Below are positions 1 through 10,120 of a stretch of 64,000 nucleotides of DNA, piece by piece. Each line of letters opens with the position of its first letter. The stretch's first letter is position 1. Where the stretch lies: assembly GCF_014649915.1 (NCBI RefSeq), contig NZ_BMTY01000002.1, forward strand, positions 116,223-180,222, in the 5' to 3' direction. The DNA comes from Streptomyces toxytricini. Its GTDB lineage: Bacteria > Actinomycetota > Actinomycetes > Streptomycetales > Streptomycetaceae. The notes beneath the pieces were generated by a model. The model did not search any database and had not been told where the DNA came from. It saw only the letters and a program-made list of their open reading frames with translations. A program made the translations under genes and the position numbers.

Positions 1-2
1 AC

Positions 3-682
<680 letters not shown>

Positions 683-686
<4 letters not shown>

Positions 687-3493
687 AGGCGTACCACTCC
701 TGGGTCGCGGCCCTCCGCATAGCCCGGCGCGACGCCTGGCGCGCCAAGGGCCGCAGCTTCCTCGTCCTCGCGATGATCGCCCTGCCGATCATCGGTGTCA
801 GCGCCGCGGACGTCACCCTGCGCAGCTCGGAGCTCTCGCCCGCCGAGGCGGTCAGCCGCAAGATCGGCGCTGCCGACGCCCTGCTGACCTCCTCCGGCAT
901 CGGCGCGGCCATCCACCAACGGCCCGACGGGGACGGCTACACGGCCGCGGCCGACCACGCGGTCCAGCCTCCCCCGGAGCCCGGGACCGACCGCGCGAAG
1001 TCCGCGGTACCCGCCGGAGCCGAGATACTGAAGATCAGCACCGGCCACACCAAGATCCGCAGCCGGTACGGGCTGCTGCAGACCGAGCTGCGCGAGGTCG
1101 ACACCGCCGACCCCCTGGTCAAGGGCATGATCGTCATGGACCGCGGGCGGACGCCCGAGGAGGCCGGCGAGGTCGTCGCCACCAACGCCTTCCTGGAGGC
1201 CTCCGGGCTCTTCGTGGGCTCGCAGTTCACCCCCCGCGGCTCTGCCACGTGGTACCGGATCGTCGGCGCGTACGAGCTCCCCTCCGACCTGAAGAAGGTC
1301 GAGATCACCGCCCCGCCCGGCACCCTGCTCGCCCCGCTCGACAAGGAGCTGCGGGCCGCCGGGGTGCCCGGAGTGGTCGCCGACGACTCCTACCTCGTGA
1401 AGACCGGGCCCGGTGGTTTCACGTGGAACATGGTCAAGGAGGCCAACACCAAGGGCGTCGTCGTCCACTCCCGGGCCGTCGCCCTCGACCCGCCCGCGCG
1501 GTCCGACGTCCCCCTGTTCGCGCAGATGGACAGCAGGGGCGAACGCGACTTCGGGTCGCTGCCGGCCAGTGAGACGGCCATCCTCGCCACCGTCGTCGGC
1601 CTCGCCATGCTGGAGATCTGCCTGCTCGCCGGCCCCGCCTTCGCGGTCGGCGCCCGCCGCTCGCGCCGCCAGCTCGGCCTCGTCGGCGCCAACGGGGGCG
1701 ACCGGCGCCACATCCGGGCCATCGTCCTCTCCGGGGGCCTCGTCATCGGCGCCGCGGCCGCCGTCGTCGGCACCACGGCCGGCATCCTCCTCACGGTCGC
1801 GCTGCAGCCGCTGCTGGAAGAGCACATCGGCGTCCGCTTCGGCAGCTTCGACCTCCGGCCCCTGGAACTCCTCGGCATCGCCGTGCTCGCCGTCCTCACC
1901 GGCCTGCTCGCGGCCGTGGTCCCCGCGTTCACCGCCTCCCGGGAGACGGTCCTGTCCTCGCTGACCGGGCGGCGCGGCATCCGCCGGGCCAACCGCGTAC
2001 TGCCCTTCGCCGGGCTCGCGGCCGTCGCCCTCGGCGCGGCCATCGCCCTCTACGGCACGACCGCCGACGCGGGCGCCACCGTCGTCGCCGGAGGAAGCGC
2101 GCTCGCCGAGCTCGGCGTCGTCGCCCTCACCCCCGTCCTCGTCGGACTGTTCGGCCGGACGGGACGCTGGCTGCCGCTCTCGCCCCGGCTCGCCCTGCGC
2201 GACGCCGTCCGCAACCGGGGCCGCACCGCGCCCGCCGTGGCCGCCGTGCTCGCCGCCGTCGCCGGCACCGTCGCGCTGGCCACGTACCAGCAGAGCAGCG
2301 AGGCGCAGCAGCGCGCCGCATACGTCGCGCGGCTGCCGGCCGGCTCCGGCAAGGTGGAGCTGCACGATTCAGGGCACCAGAAGTCCATGGGCGCCGTCCG
2401 CCAGGCCGTCAGCCGGGAACTCCCCGTCGCCCTGCGGGCGGACGTGGACCGCGTGCAGGTCGGTGCGCCCGGCTGCGAGCGGATCACGGGACCGGGCGCC
2501 TGCGGCCGGGCCCAGATCGTCCGGCCGAAGGACCAGCGCTGCCCCCTCTGGGAGGACGGGGACCGCGACTTCACCCCGGCGCAAACCAAGGAGCTGCGCC
2601 GGGACTGGCGGTGCATCACGTCGCGGCACGGCGGCATGTACGAGTTGGTCGTCGCCGACGAGAAGCTGCTGACCGCGCTCGCCGTGACCGACCCGGGCAC
2701 GGTTGCCGCGCTGAAGTCCGGCAAGGCCGTCTCCTTCGAACCGCGCGACGTCAAGGACGGCAAGGCCACCGTCCGGCTCATCACCTCCGAGGCCGAGCGC
2801 GCGTTCACCGGGGAGGGCGAGCCGCCCGGCGAGGACAGGGTGTTCCCCGTGCACCAGGCGCCCGCGGGCACCAACGGCTACGGCATCTCCCTGGTCCTGC
2901 CGCCCTCCGCCGTGCATGCCGCCGGCCTCGCCACCCAGCCGTCCGCCTCGTACTTCACGCTGGACGGGAAGCCGACGCAGCGGCAGCGGCAGCAGCTGGC
3001 CGCCGAGATCGACCGGATCGGCGTGGAGGCGCCCGTCGACATCGAGTCCGGCTACGAACCCGAGGACACCACGGCCATGCTCGCGCTGACCGTCTTCGCC
3101 GCCCTCGTCACCGTCGGCGCCGCCGGCATCGCCACGGGCCTCGCGCAGACCGACGCCGAAGCCGACCTGAAGACCCTCTCCGCAGTCGGCGCACCCCCGC
3201 GGGTGCGGCGCACCCTCAGCGGCTTCCAGTGCGGCGTGGTGGCCCTCATGGGCGTCGTCCTGGGCACCGCCTCCGGCATCCTCCCCGCGGTCGCGCTGCG
3301 GCTCGCACAGCGGCGCGAGATCGCCGACATGGCGGAGGCCTCCGGGATCGGGGACGAGGTGCCGTTCGTGCCGATCGTGCTGCCGTGGGACACCTTCGCG
3401 GCGCTCCTCCTCCTGGTCCCGCTGGGCGCGGCCCTGCTCGCCGCCGCGGTGACCCGGTCCGCGGGCGGCATCGCCCGGCGCGCCGCCGGCTGA
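683..3493 (+). CDS. FtsX-like ABC transporter permease
   Basis: This 936-residue membrane subunit pairs with the preceding ATPase. There is one N-terminal membrane segment, a large extracytoplasmic domain (roughly residues 45-290) and a first FtsX block of membrane helices (about 295-460). A second extracytoplasmic domain and a C-terminal FtsX block of three helices (about 795-930) follow. This duplicated layout is usual for the long Streptomyces FtsX permeases that serve in peptide resistance or lipoprotein/antibiotic export. The GTG start at 683 overlaps the ATPase stop. A parS-like palindrome is embedded at 1416-1429. The cargo is unknown. Confidence 0.9.
1416..1429. other. parS: parS site (ParB-binding), inside the permease gene
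   Basis: The 14-mer GTTTCACGTGGAAC differs at one position from the perfect Streptomyces parS palindrome GTTTCACGTGAAAC. It is intragenic, lying in the extracytoplasmic-loop codons of the FtsX permease. Streptomyces ParB binds about twenty such sites clustered around oriC, and this one lies about 61 kb from the origin in this window. Binding itself is inferred. Confidence 0.82.
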
Positions 3494-3520
3494 CCCCCGC
3501 CGGCCCGCGCCGCACGGCCG

Positions 3521-3560
3521 GTGCCCCCGTACAGGGTGGATCACGCCCGTACGGGGGCAC
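3521..3560 (+). terminator. Stem-loop after the ABC transporter genes
   Basis: A perfect 12-bp inverted repeat (GTGCCCCCGTAC, 3521-3532, with its complement at 3549-3560) separated by 16 nt lies 28 bp after the permease stop. It probably ends the ABC transcript. It also argues that the next gene starts downstream of it. Confidence 0.6.
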
Positions 3561-3598
3561 ACCGTGTGTACACGCAGGTGTGCGAGAGAATGGCCGGC

Positions 3599-4138
3599 AT
3601 GGAGATGCCGAGGAGTGAACGGTCGCAGGACAGTCCCCCGCACGTCCTGATCGTGGGACAGGACGGGATGGCGGTCGGCGGCGCCGATGACGAGTCGCGC
3701 GAGGTCCCGGTGACGGAGATGGTCGAACAGCCCGCCAAGGTCATGCGGATCGGCAGCATGATCAAGCAACTTCTGGAAGAAGTGCGCGCAGCACCTCTGG
3801 ACGAGGCCAGCCGGGTCCGTCTGAAGGACATCCACGCGGCGTCGGTGAAGGAGCTGGAGGACGGCCTGGCTCCGGAGCTCGTCGAGGAACTGGAGCGCCT
3901 CTCCCTGCCGTTCACCGAGGAGGCCGTGCCCTCCGAAGCGGAACTGCGCATTGCGCAGGCGCAGTTGGTGGGCTGGCTGGAGGGCCTGTTCCACGGCATC
4001 CAGACCGCCCTGTTCGCGCAGCAGATGGCCGCGCGCGCGCAGTTGGAGCAGATGCGCCGCGCGCTGCCGGCCGGCGGCCAGCACGACGGCGAAGAGGACG
4101 GACCGCACGGCGCGGTCCGCTCCGGCCCCTACCTGTAG
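3599..4138 (+). CDS. bpa: Bacterial proteasome activator (Bpa/PafE, DUF2587)
   Basis: This is an ATP-independent ring activator that opens the 20S proteasome gate for unfolded substrates in actinobacteria. The DUF2587 helical core is recognisable, with VVGQDGMA-type N-terminal sequence and long acidic/hydrophobic helices. The chain ends in SGPYL, matching the hydrophobic-Tyr-X gate-opening tail (GQYL in Mycobacterium). The reading frame is open from 3521, but that part runs through the upstream terminator. ATG codons at 3590 and 3599 are realistic, and 3599 (MEMPRSERS) gives the usual N-terminus and 179 residues. It appears to be monocistronic. Confidence 0.85.
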   Translation: MEMPRSERSQDSPPHVLIVGQDGMAVGGADDESREVPVTEMVEQPAKVMRIGSMIKQLLEEVRAAPLDEASRVRLKDIHAASVKELEDGLAPELVEELERLSLPFTEEAVPSEAELRIAQAQLVGWLEGLFHGIQTALFAQQMAARAQLEQMRRALPAGGQHDGEEDGPHGAVRSGPYL

Positions 4139-4355
4139 CCGGGCGGCGGCGCCGCGCCGCAGCCCCGCCGTGCCGGCCCGCGCCGGACGGTGCCGGCCCG
4201 TCCGCCGGCATCCCGCCCGGCGCGGGCGAGTGTCCGGGGCCGGGCGGCCGGGACGGCCGGAGCGCGGTCGGCCCCGGGTGGGCGGACCGGCCGCATCGCC
4301 GGGTCCGGCAAGTGCGGCTCCCGCCGCGGAACATGGTCCGCGCATACTCGTGGGC

Positions 4356-5231
4356 ATGAGCTACGACGCGATCGTCCTCGCCGGCGGCGCCGCGCGGCGC
4401 CTCGGCGGAGCGGACAAGCCCGGGCTGCGCGTGGGCGGCCGCACGCTGCTCGACCGCGTCCTCGACGCCTGCCCCGACGCCGCGGCCACCGTGGTGGTCG
4501 GCGGCCGCCGGCCCACGGCCCGGCCCGTCTCCTGGGCCTTGGAGAGCCCGCCCGGCGCGGGCCCCGTCGCCGCGCTCGACGCCGGGCTGCGGCGCACCAC
4601 CGCAGACACCGTCCTCGTCCTCTCCGCCGACCTGCCCTTCCTCGACCGGGGCACGGTCCGCGCCCTCCTCGGCCGGCTCGCCCCGCCCGCGGACGCGGAG
4701 GGCGCCCTGCTGCGCGACCGCGCCGGGCGGGACCAGCCGCTCGTCGCCGCGTACCGGGCGGAGCCGCTGCGCCGCGAGATCGCCCTGCTGGCCGCCGAGC
4801 ACGGCACCCTCACCGGGCTGCCGCTGCGCGCGCTGACCGCCGAACTGGAACTGGCCCACGTGACGGATACTGGGCCACTCGCCTCGTTCGACTGCGACAC
4901 CTGGGACGATCTCGCATCCGCCCGCGCCACGATCAGGGAGCATGGGAACGTGCTGGACCAATGGATCACCGCTGCCAAGGCCGAGCTCGGCATCGACATC
5001 GACGTCGACACCAAGGCCCTGCTCGACCTCGCCCGGGACGCCGCCCACGGCGTCGCCCGGCCCGCCGCCCCCCTGACGACCTTCCTCGTCGGCTATGCGG
5101 CGGCGCGCGCCGAGGCCGCGGGGGCGGACCCGGCCGCCGCCCTGGCCGAGGCCCTCGGCAAGGCCGCCGCGCTCGCGCAGCAGTGGGCCGCCGAGGCCGG
5201 GACCGGGGAGAACGGGGCGGCCCCGCAATGA
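4356..5231 (+). CDS. mobA: Molybdenum cofactor guanylyltransferase MobA with C-terminal DUF6457 domain
   Basis: The N-terminal ~190 residues form an NTP-transferase fold that would attach GMP to molybdopterin. It has the loop LAGGAARRLGGADKP near residue 8 and the metal-binding aspartate in SADLPFL. From about residue 198 a separate ~90-residue helical domain follows (VLDQWITAAKAELGIDIDVD), resembling the small DUF6457 protein usually found beside Moco genes. An in-frame GTG at 4950, preceded by AGGGAG at about 9 nt spacing, could let this domain be made on its own. The stop overlaps the moeA ATG (ATGA), so the genes are coupled. The assignment rests on family motifs and context. Confidence 0.85.
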   Translation: MSYDAIVLAGGAARRLGGADKPGLRVGGRTLLDRVLDACPDAAATVVVGGRRPTARPVSWALESPPGAGPVAALDAGLRRTTADTVLVLSADLPFLDRGTVRALLGRLAPPADAEGALLRDRAGRDQPLVAAYRAEPLRREIALLAAEHGTLTGLPLRALTAELELAHVTDTGPLASFDCDTWDDLASARATIREHGNVLDQWITAAKAELGIDIDVDTKALLDLARDAAHGVARPAAPLTTFLVGYAAARAEAAGADPAAALAEALGKAAALAQQWAAEAGTGENGAAPQ

Positions 5232-6562
5232 CGCCCACGGACTCCGACCACGCCATGCGGGCCCTCGACGAGGCGCTCGCCCTGGTCAACCCCGCCCCCG
5301 CCGGAGCCGGCGGGAGCGGCCCCGCAGGATCGGGCGGCTCCGGCGGCGGCCGGCACCGGGCAGCCGCCTGGCCCCAGGCCCGCGACGCCGCCGCCCGCGC
5401 CGGCTCCGGCGTCCGGCCGCGCACCCGCCGCGTCCCCCTCGCGGACGCCCTCGGCGAGGTCCTCGCCGCACCCCTGGACGCCCTCACCGACCTGCCGTCC
5501 TTCGACACCTCCGCCATGGACGGGTGGGCTGTCGCCGGCCCCGGACCCTGGGCCGTCCGCGCCGACGGCGGCGTGCTCGCGGGCTCCGGGCGGCCCGAGC
5601 CCCTGGCCGACGGCGAGGCCGTGCGGATCGCCACCGGCGCCCGGATCCCCGCCGACACCACCGCCGTCCTGCGCAGCGAGCACTCCCGCGAGGCCGGCGG
5701 GCAGCTCTACGCCGACCGGCCCGTCACCACCGGCCAGGACATCCGCCCCCGCGGCCAGGAGTGCCGCTCCGGCGATCTGCTGCTGCCTGCCGGCTCACTG
5801 GTCACCCCGGCCGTCCTGGGACTCGCCGCGGCCGCCGGGTACGACGAGCTCGCCACCCGGCCCCGGCCCCGCGTCGAGGTGCTGGTCCTCGGCGACGAGC
5901 TGCTGACGGAGGGGCTCCCGCACGACGGCCTGATCCGCGACGCCCTCGGCCCCATGCTCGGCCCCTGGCTGGAGCGGCTCGGCGCCGAGGTCACCGGTAC
6001 CCGCCGGATCGGGGACGACGACGCCGGCGCCGAGGCACTGCTGGAGGCCGTCACCGGCTCGGAGGCCGATGTCGTCGTCACCACCGGCGGCACCGCCTCC
6101 GGCCCCGTCGACCACGTCCACCCGGTCCTGCGCCGGGCCGGCGCCGAGCTGCTCGTCGACGGGGTGGCCGTACGGCCCGGGCACCCCATGCTGCTGGCCC
6201 GCCTCGGCGGCCCCGCCGACGGCCGGCACGTGGTGGGCCTGCCCGGCAACCCGCTCGCCGCCGTCTCCGGCCTGCTGACCCTCGCCGACCCCCTGCTGCG
6301 GGCCCTGGCGGGCCGCCGCCGGCGGCCCCGCTACGGGGCGCCCGTCCAGGGCGACGTGCCGGGCCACCCGTACGACACCCGGCTCGTCCCGGTCCGGCTG
6401 ACCGACGAGCACGCCGTGCCGCTGCGCTACAACGGGCCCGCGATGCTGCGCGGCATCGCCGCCGCCGACGCGCTGGCCGTCGTCCCGCCGCACGGTGCGC
6501 GGTCGGGCCAGGAGCTGGAGATCCTCGACCTGCCGTGGGTCTCGGGAGGATGTTTCACGTGA
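5228..6562 (+). CDS. moeA: Molybdopterin molybdotransferase MoeA
   Basis: MoeA inserts molybdate into adenylated molybdopterin. The protein has 444 residues. A Gly/Pro-rich N-terminal extension is followed by the MoeA N domain (DLPSFDTSAMDGWAVAG) and the MoCF-binding domain (VLGDELLTEG, TTGGTASGPVDHVHPVL, GLPGNPLAAVSGL). A C-terminal domain IV completes it. The canonical GGVSVG loop is replaced by GGTASG, a variant seen in actinobacterial MoeA proteins. It is translationally coupled to mobA. Its last 13 nt overlap the following channel gene and include a parS palindrome. Confidence 0.92.
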   Translation: MTPTDSDHAMRALDEALALVNPAPAGAGGSGPAGSGGSGGGRHRAAAWPQARDAAARAGSGVRPRTRRVPLADALGEVLAAPLDALTDLPSFDTSAMDGWAVAGPGPWAVRADGGVLAGSGRPEPLADGEAVRIATGARIPADTTAVLRSEHSREAGGQLYADRPVTTGQDIRPRGQECRSGDLLLPAGSLVTPAVLGLAAAAGYDELATRPRPRVEVLVLGDELLTEGLPHDGLIRDALGPMLGPWLERLGAEVTGTRRIGDDDAGAEALLEAVTGSEADVVVTTGGTASGPVDHVHPVLRRAGAELLVDGVAVRPGHPMLLARLGGPADGRHVVGLPGNPLAAVSGLLTLADPLLRALAGRRRRPRYGAPVQGDVPGHPYDTRLVPVRLTDEHAVPLRYNGPAMLRGIAAADALAVVPPHGARSGQELEILDLPWVSGGCFT

Positions 6563-7650
6563 AACTGCCCGGCCATGACGCCATGGCGCGCGCGGCGGAC
6601 GAGAAGCTCGTCTCACGCCGGATCAAACTGCCGCGCCCCGTGGTGGACAAACCGATTCGCCAGGTCGCCAAGCGGCTGCTGATGGCGCTGTTCGTGCTCC
6701 TCCTGACGGTGCTGATCGTCTGGCTCGACCGTGCGGGCTACCACGACAACGCCAACGAGACGGTCGACCTGCTCGACTGCTTCTACTACGCGACGGTGAC
6801 CCTGTCGACGACGGGCTACGGCGACATCGTCCCGTACAGCGACAGCGCCCGCCTGGTCAACATCCTGCTGATCACGCCGCTGCGGGTGCTGTTCCTGATC
6901 ATCCTGGTGGGAACCACCCTGGAAGTGCTCACGGAGCGCACCAGGGAAGAGTGGCGGCTGAGCCGCTGGAGGAAGAACTTGCGCGATCACACGGTCGTGG
7001 TCGGCTTCGGCACGAAGGGCCGCTCGGCCCTGCAGACGCTGCTGGCCACCGGCCTCCAGAAGGAGCAGGTCGTCATCGTCGACCCCAGCTCCAAGGTCAT
7101 CGACATCGCCAACTCCGAAGGCCTCACGGGCGTCGTGGGCGACGCGACCCGCTCGGACGTCCTGCGGCGCGCGGAGCTCCAGAAGGCGCGCCAGGTCGTC
7201 ATCGCCACCCAGCGCGACGACACCGCTGTCCTGGTCGCGCTGACGGCCCGCCAGCTGAACCGCGGCGCCAAGATCGTCGCCGCGGTCCGCGAGGAGGAGA
7301 ACGCCCCCCTGCTGCGCCAGTCGGGCGCCGACGCGGTCATCACCAGCGCGAGCGCGGCCGGCCGGCTGCTCGGGCTGTCGGTGCTGAGCCCCAGCTCCGG
7401 CGAGGTGATGGAGGACCTCATCCAGCAGGGCAGCGGCCTGGACCTGGTCGAGCGGCCCGTGAAGAAGTCCGAGGTCGGCAAGGGGGTGCGGGAGACCGAG
7501 GACCTCGTGGTCAGCGTGCTGCGCGGGCACCGGCTGCTGCCGTACACCGACCCGCATGCCAGCCCCCTCCAGCTGACCGACCGCCTGATCACCATCGTGC
7601 GCGCCGCCCCGGCGGCCCAGCCCCCGATCAGCCTCGGCCCGGCCGACTGA
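6550..7650 (+). CDS. Potassium channel with RCK/TrkA-N domain
   Basis: This is a two-helix K+ channel of the Kch/MthK type with 366 residues. A first membrane helix (about residues 42-59) is followed by a pore helix and selectivity filter TTGYGD (about 87-92), then a second helix (about 102-125). A cytosolic RCK domain follows with the nucleotide-binding loop VVVGFGTKG (about 149-157) and a C-terminal TrkA-C-like part. The filter is TTGYG instead of TVGYG, which is tolerated in bacterial channels. The start could be ATG 6550, overlapping moeA, or ATG 6583 (residue 12). The 6550 start places the parS palindrome in its first codons. Confidence 0.87.
   Translation: MFHVKLPGHDAMARAADEKLVSRRIKLPRPVVDKPIRQVAKRLLMALFVLLLTVLIVWLDRAGYHDNANETVDLLDCFYYATVTLSTTGYGDIVPYSDSARLVNILLITPLRVLFLIILVGTTLEVLTERTREEWRLSRWRKNLRDHTVVVGFGTKGRSALQTLLATGLQKEQVVIVDPSSKVIDIANSEGLTGVVGDATRSDVLRRAELQKARQVVIATQRDDTAVLVALTARQLNRGAKIVAAVREEENAPLLRQSGADAVITSASAAGRLLGLSVLSPSSGEVMEDLIQQGSGLDLVERPVKKSEVGKGVRETEDLVVSVLRGHRLLPYTDPHASPLQLTDRLITIVRAAPAAQPPISLGPAD
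6552..6565. other. parS: parS site, perfect palindrome
   Basis: GTTTCACGTGAAAC is the perfect 14-bp parS consensus of Streptomyces. It straddles the moeA stop codon and the first codons of the channel gene. Confidence 0.9.
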
Positions 7651-7704
7651 GCGCACCGCTGCACGGACCGGCCCGGGGCGGCGCCTTGGCGTACGCTCCG
7701 GGCC

Positions 7705-8682
7705 ATGCATGCGATCACGATCGAGCAGCCCGGCGGTCCCGAGGCCCTCGTCTGGGACCGGGCACCCGACCCGGTGGCGGGCGAGGGAGAGGTCCTCGTC
7801 GACGTCGCCGCGAGCGCGGTGAACCGCGCCGACCTCCTCCAGCGGCAGGGCTTCTACGACCCGCCGCCCGGCACCTCCCCGCACCCCGGACTGGAGTGCT
7901 CGGGGCGGATCGCCGCCGTCGGGCCCGGCGTGTCCGGCTGGGCCGTCGGCGACGAGGTGTGCGCCCTCCTCAGCGGCGGCGGCTACGCGGAGCGGGTCGC
8001 CGTCCCCGCGGGCCAGCTGCTGCCGGTCCCGGCGGGGACCGACCTGGCGACGGCCGCAGCCCTGCCCGAGGCAGCCTGCACCGTCTGGTCGAACCTCTTC
8101 ATGGTCGCCCACCTGCGCCCCGGCGAGACCGTGCTGGTGCACGGCGGCGCGAGCGGCATCGGCACCATGGCGATCCAGCTGGCGAAGGCCGCCGGGGCGA
8201 CGGTGGCGGTCACGGCGGGCAGCCCCGAGAAGCTCGCCCGATGCAAGGAGCTCGGCGCCGACGTCCTGATCGACTACCGGACGCAGGACTTCGCGGCGGA
8301 GGTGAAGGCCGCGACCGGCGGCGCCGGGGCCGACGTCGTCCTGGACATCATCGGTGCCAAGTACCTCGCGCGGAACGTCGACGCCCTCGCCGTGAGCGGG
8401 CGGCTCGTCGTGATCGGCCTCCAGGGCGGCGTGAAGGCCGAGCTGAACCTGGGCGCACTGCTCGCCAAGCGGGCCGCGGTCGCCGGGACGACGCTGCGCG
8501 CGCGTCCGCGGGAGGAGAAGGCCGCGATCGTCGCGGCCGTACGGGAGCACGTTTGGCCGCTGGTGGAGGCGGGCCGCGTACGGCCCGTCGTCCACACCGT
8601 GCTGCCGATGCGCGAGGCCGCCGAGGCGCACCGGCTGGTGGAGTCCGGCGCCCACGTCGGCAAGGTGCTGCTGGCCGTGTGA
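7705..8682 (+). CDS. NAD(P)H-quinone oxidoreductase, zinc-free MDR family (PIG3-like)
   Basis: This 325-residue medium-chain reductase would use NAD(P)H to reduce quinones or similar enones. It has a GroES-like N-terminal domain (ASAVNRADLLQRQGFYDPPPG, the quinone-reductase signature). The Rossmann domain carries VLVHGGASGIGTMAIQLAK near residue 145. No structural or catalytic zinc cysteine cluster is present, in keeping with the QOR/PIG3 branch. The gene stands alone on the plus strand and faces the bkd operon across a stem-loop. Confidence 0.88.
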   Translation: MHAITIEQPGGPEALVWDRAPDPVAGEGEVLVDVAASAVNRADLLQRQGFYDPPPGTSPHPGLECSGRIAAVGPGVSGWAVGDEVCALLSGGGYAERVAVPAGQLLPVPAGTDLATAAALPEAACTVWSNLFMVAHLRPGETVLVHGGASGIGTMAIQLAKAAGATVAVTAGSPEKLARCKELGADVLIDYRTQDFAAEVKAATGGAGADVVLDIIGAKYLARNVDALAVSGRLVVIGLQGGVKAELNLGALLAKRAAVAGTTLRARPREEKAAIVAAVREHVWPLVEAGRVRPVVHTVLPMREAAEAHRLVESGAHVGKVLLAV

Positions 8683-8730
8683 CCCCGCCGCGCACCGCGG
8701 CGGAGCCGGACGGCCGGGCGCGTCGGCGCG

Positions 8731-8764
8731 CCGGTCCGGGCGGTCTGACCCCCGCCCGGACCGG
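8731..8764. terminator. Stem-loop between convergent genes
   Basis: A 13-bp inverted repeat (CCGGTCCGGGCGG at 8731-8743 with its complement at 8752-8764) lies between the quinone oxidoreductase and bkdC stops and could end transcription from both sides. Confidence 0.55.
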
Positions 8765-8785
8765 CTGCCCCGCCCGCGGGCGGGC

Positions 8786-10120
8786 CTACAGGGTGCGCAG
8801 CAGCACCGCCGGGTTCTCCACGCAGTCGGCGACGTACCGGAGGAAGCCGCCCGCCGTGCCGCCGTCGCACACCCGGTGGTCGAAGGTGAAGGACAGCTGC
8901 ACGACCTGGCGGACGGCGAGCTCGCCCCGGTGCACCCACGGCTTGGGGGTGATCCGGCCGACCCCGAGCATGGCGGCCTCCGGGTGGTTGATGATCGGCG
9001 TGGAGCCGTCCACCCCGAACACCCCGTAGTTGTTCAGGGTGAAGGTGCCGCCCGTCAGGTCGGACGGGGCGAGCTTCCCGGTGCGCGTCAGCTCGGTCAG
9101 CCGCGCGAACTCCGCCGTCAGCGACTCGGCGTTGCGCTCGTGGGCGTCGCGGACGACCGGGACGACCAGGCCGCGCTCCGTCTGGGCGGCGAAGCCCAGG
9201 TGCACGGAGGGCAGGCGGACGATCTCGTTCGCCGCCAGGTCCACCGTGGAGTTGAGCTCCGGGTACCGGGCCAGCGCCGCCGTGCAGATCCGGGCCAGCA
9301 TGCCCAGCACCGAGACCTTCGGGCCGCCTGCGGCGTTCATCGCCGCGCGCGCCGCCATCAGCTCGGTCGCATCGGCGTCCACCCAGCAGGTGGCGTCCGG
9401 GATCTCGCGCCGGCTGCGCGAGAGCTTGTCGGCGACCGCGCCGCGCAGCCCCTTGAGCGGGATCCGCTCGGCGCCGGCCGGCGCCGCGGCGGCGGCCGGA
9501 GCGGCAGCGGGAGCGGCAGGGGCGGCGGCCGGCACACGGAGCGCCGCCTCGACGTCCGCGCGCAGGATCAGGCCGTCGGGCCCGGACCCGGTCAGGGCCC
9601 GCAGGTCGATTCCGTTGTCGCGGGCCAGCTTGCGCACCAGCGGCGAGATGACCGGCACCGGCCCGGCGGGCCGGAAGGCCGGAGCGGGAGGCGCGGCCGG
9701 GGCGGCCACGGCCGCGGGGGCGGCGGGAGCGGGGGCCGGAGCCGCGGAGGCGGGTCGCACCCGCCTCCGACGCGCCGTGCGCGAGTGGTCCGTGCCGTAG
9801 CCGACCAGGACGTTGCCCGAACCGGACTCCTCCGGCTCCTGCACCGTGCCCGCGCCGGCCGCGTCACCCGCGCCCGCACCCACCGCCACCGTGATCAGCG
9901 GTGCTCCGACGGGGAGTTCCGTGCCCTCCTCCCCGAAGCGGGCGGTGACGACACCGCCGTAGGGGCACGGCACTTCCACCATCGCCTTGGCCGTTTCGAC
10001 CTCGACCACCGGCTGGTCGACGGCGACGACGTCGCCGACCGCGACCAGCCAGCGGACGATCTCGGCCTCGGTCAGTCCCTCCCCGAGGTCGGGGAGCTTG
10101 AACTCCATTACCTGCGCCAT
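8786..10120 (-). CDS. bkdC: Branched-chain 2-oxoacid dehydrogenase E2 (dihydrolipoyl acyltransferase)
   Basis: This is the core E2 of the complex that turns Val/Leu/Ile 2-oxoacids into acyl-CoA starters for branched fatty acids and polyketides. It has 444 residues. The lipoyl domain carries the lipoyl lysine in VEVETAKAMVEVP (about residue 44). Ala/Pro linkers flank a peripheral subunit-binding domain (VISPLVRKLARDNGIDLRAL). The acyltransferase domain ends with the catalytic FDHRVCDGG. The ATG at 10120 overlaps the bkdB stop (TGATG). The long open frame upstream of 10120 is a shadow. No E3 gene lies in the window. Confidence 0.93.
   Translation of the reverse strand: MAQVMEFKLPDLGEGLTEAEIVRWLVAVGDVVAVDQPVVEVETAKAMVEVPCPYGGVVTARFGEEGTELPVGAPLITVAVGAGAGDAAGAGTVQEPEESGSGNVLVGYGTDHSRTARRRRVRPASAAPAPAPAAPAAVAAPAAPPAPAFRPAGPVPVISPLVRKLARDNGIDLRALTGSGPDGLILRADVEAALRVPAAAPAAPAAAPAAAAAPAGAERIPLKGLRGAVADKLSRSRREIPDATCWVDADATELMAARAAMNAAGGPKVSVLGMLARICTAALARYPELNSTVDLAANEIVRLPSVHLGFAAQTERGLVVPVVRDAHERNAESLTAEFARLTELTRTGKLAPSDLTGGTFTLNNYGVFGVDGSTPIINHPEAAMLGVGRITPKPWVHRGELAVRQVVQLSFTFDHRVCDGGTAGGFLRYVADCVENPAVLLRTL

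Noticed and set aside
4139..4355. GC-rich gap between bpa and mobA as a regulatory RNA
   Set aside because: It contains only short, overlapping GC repeats with no stable, unique fold or conserved motif that I can recognise.
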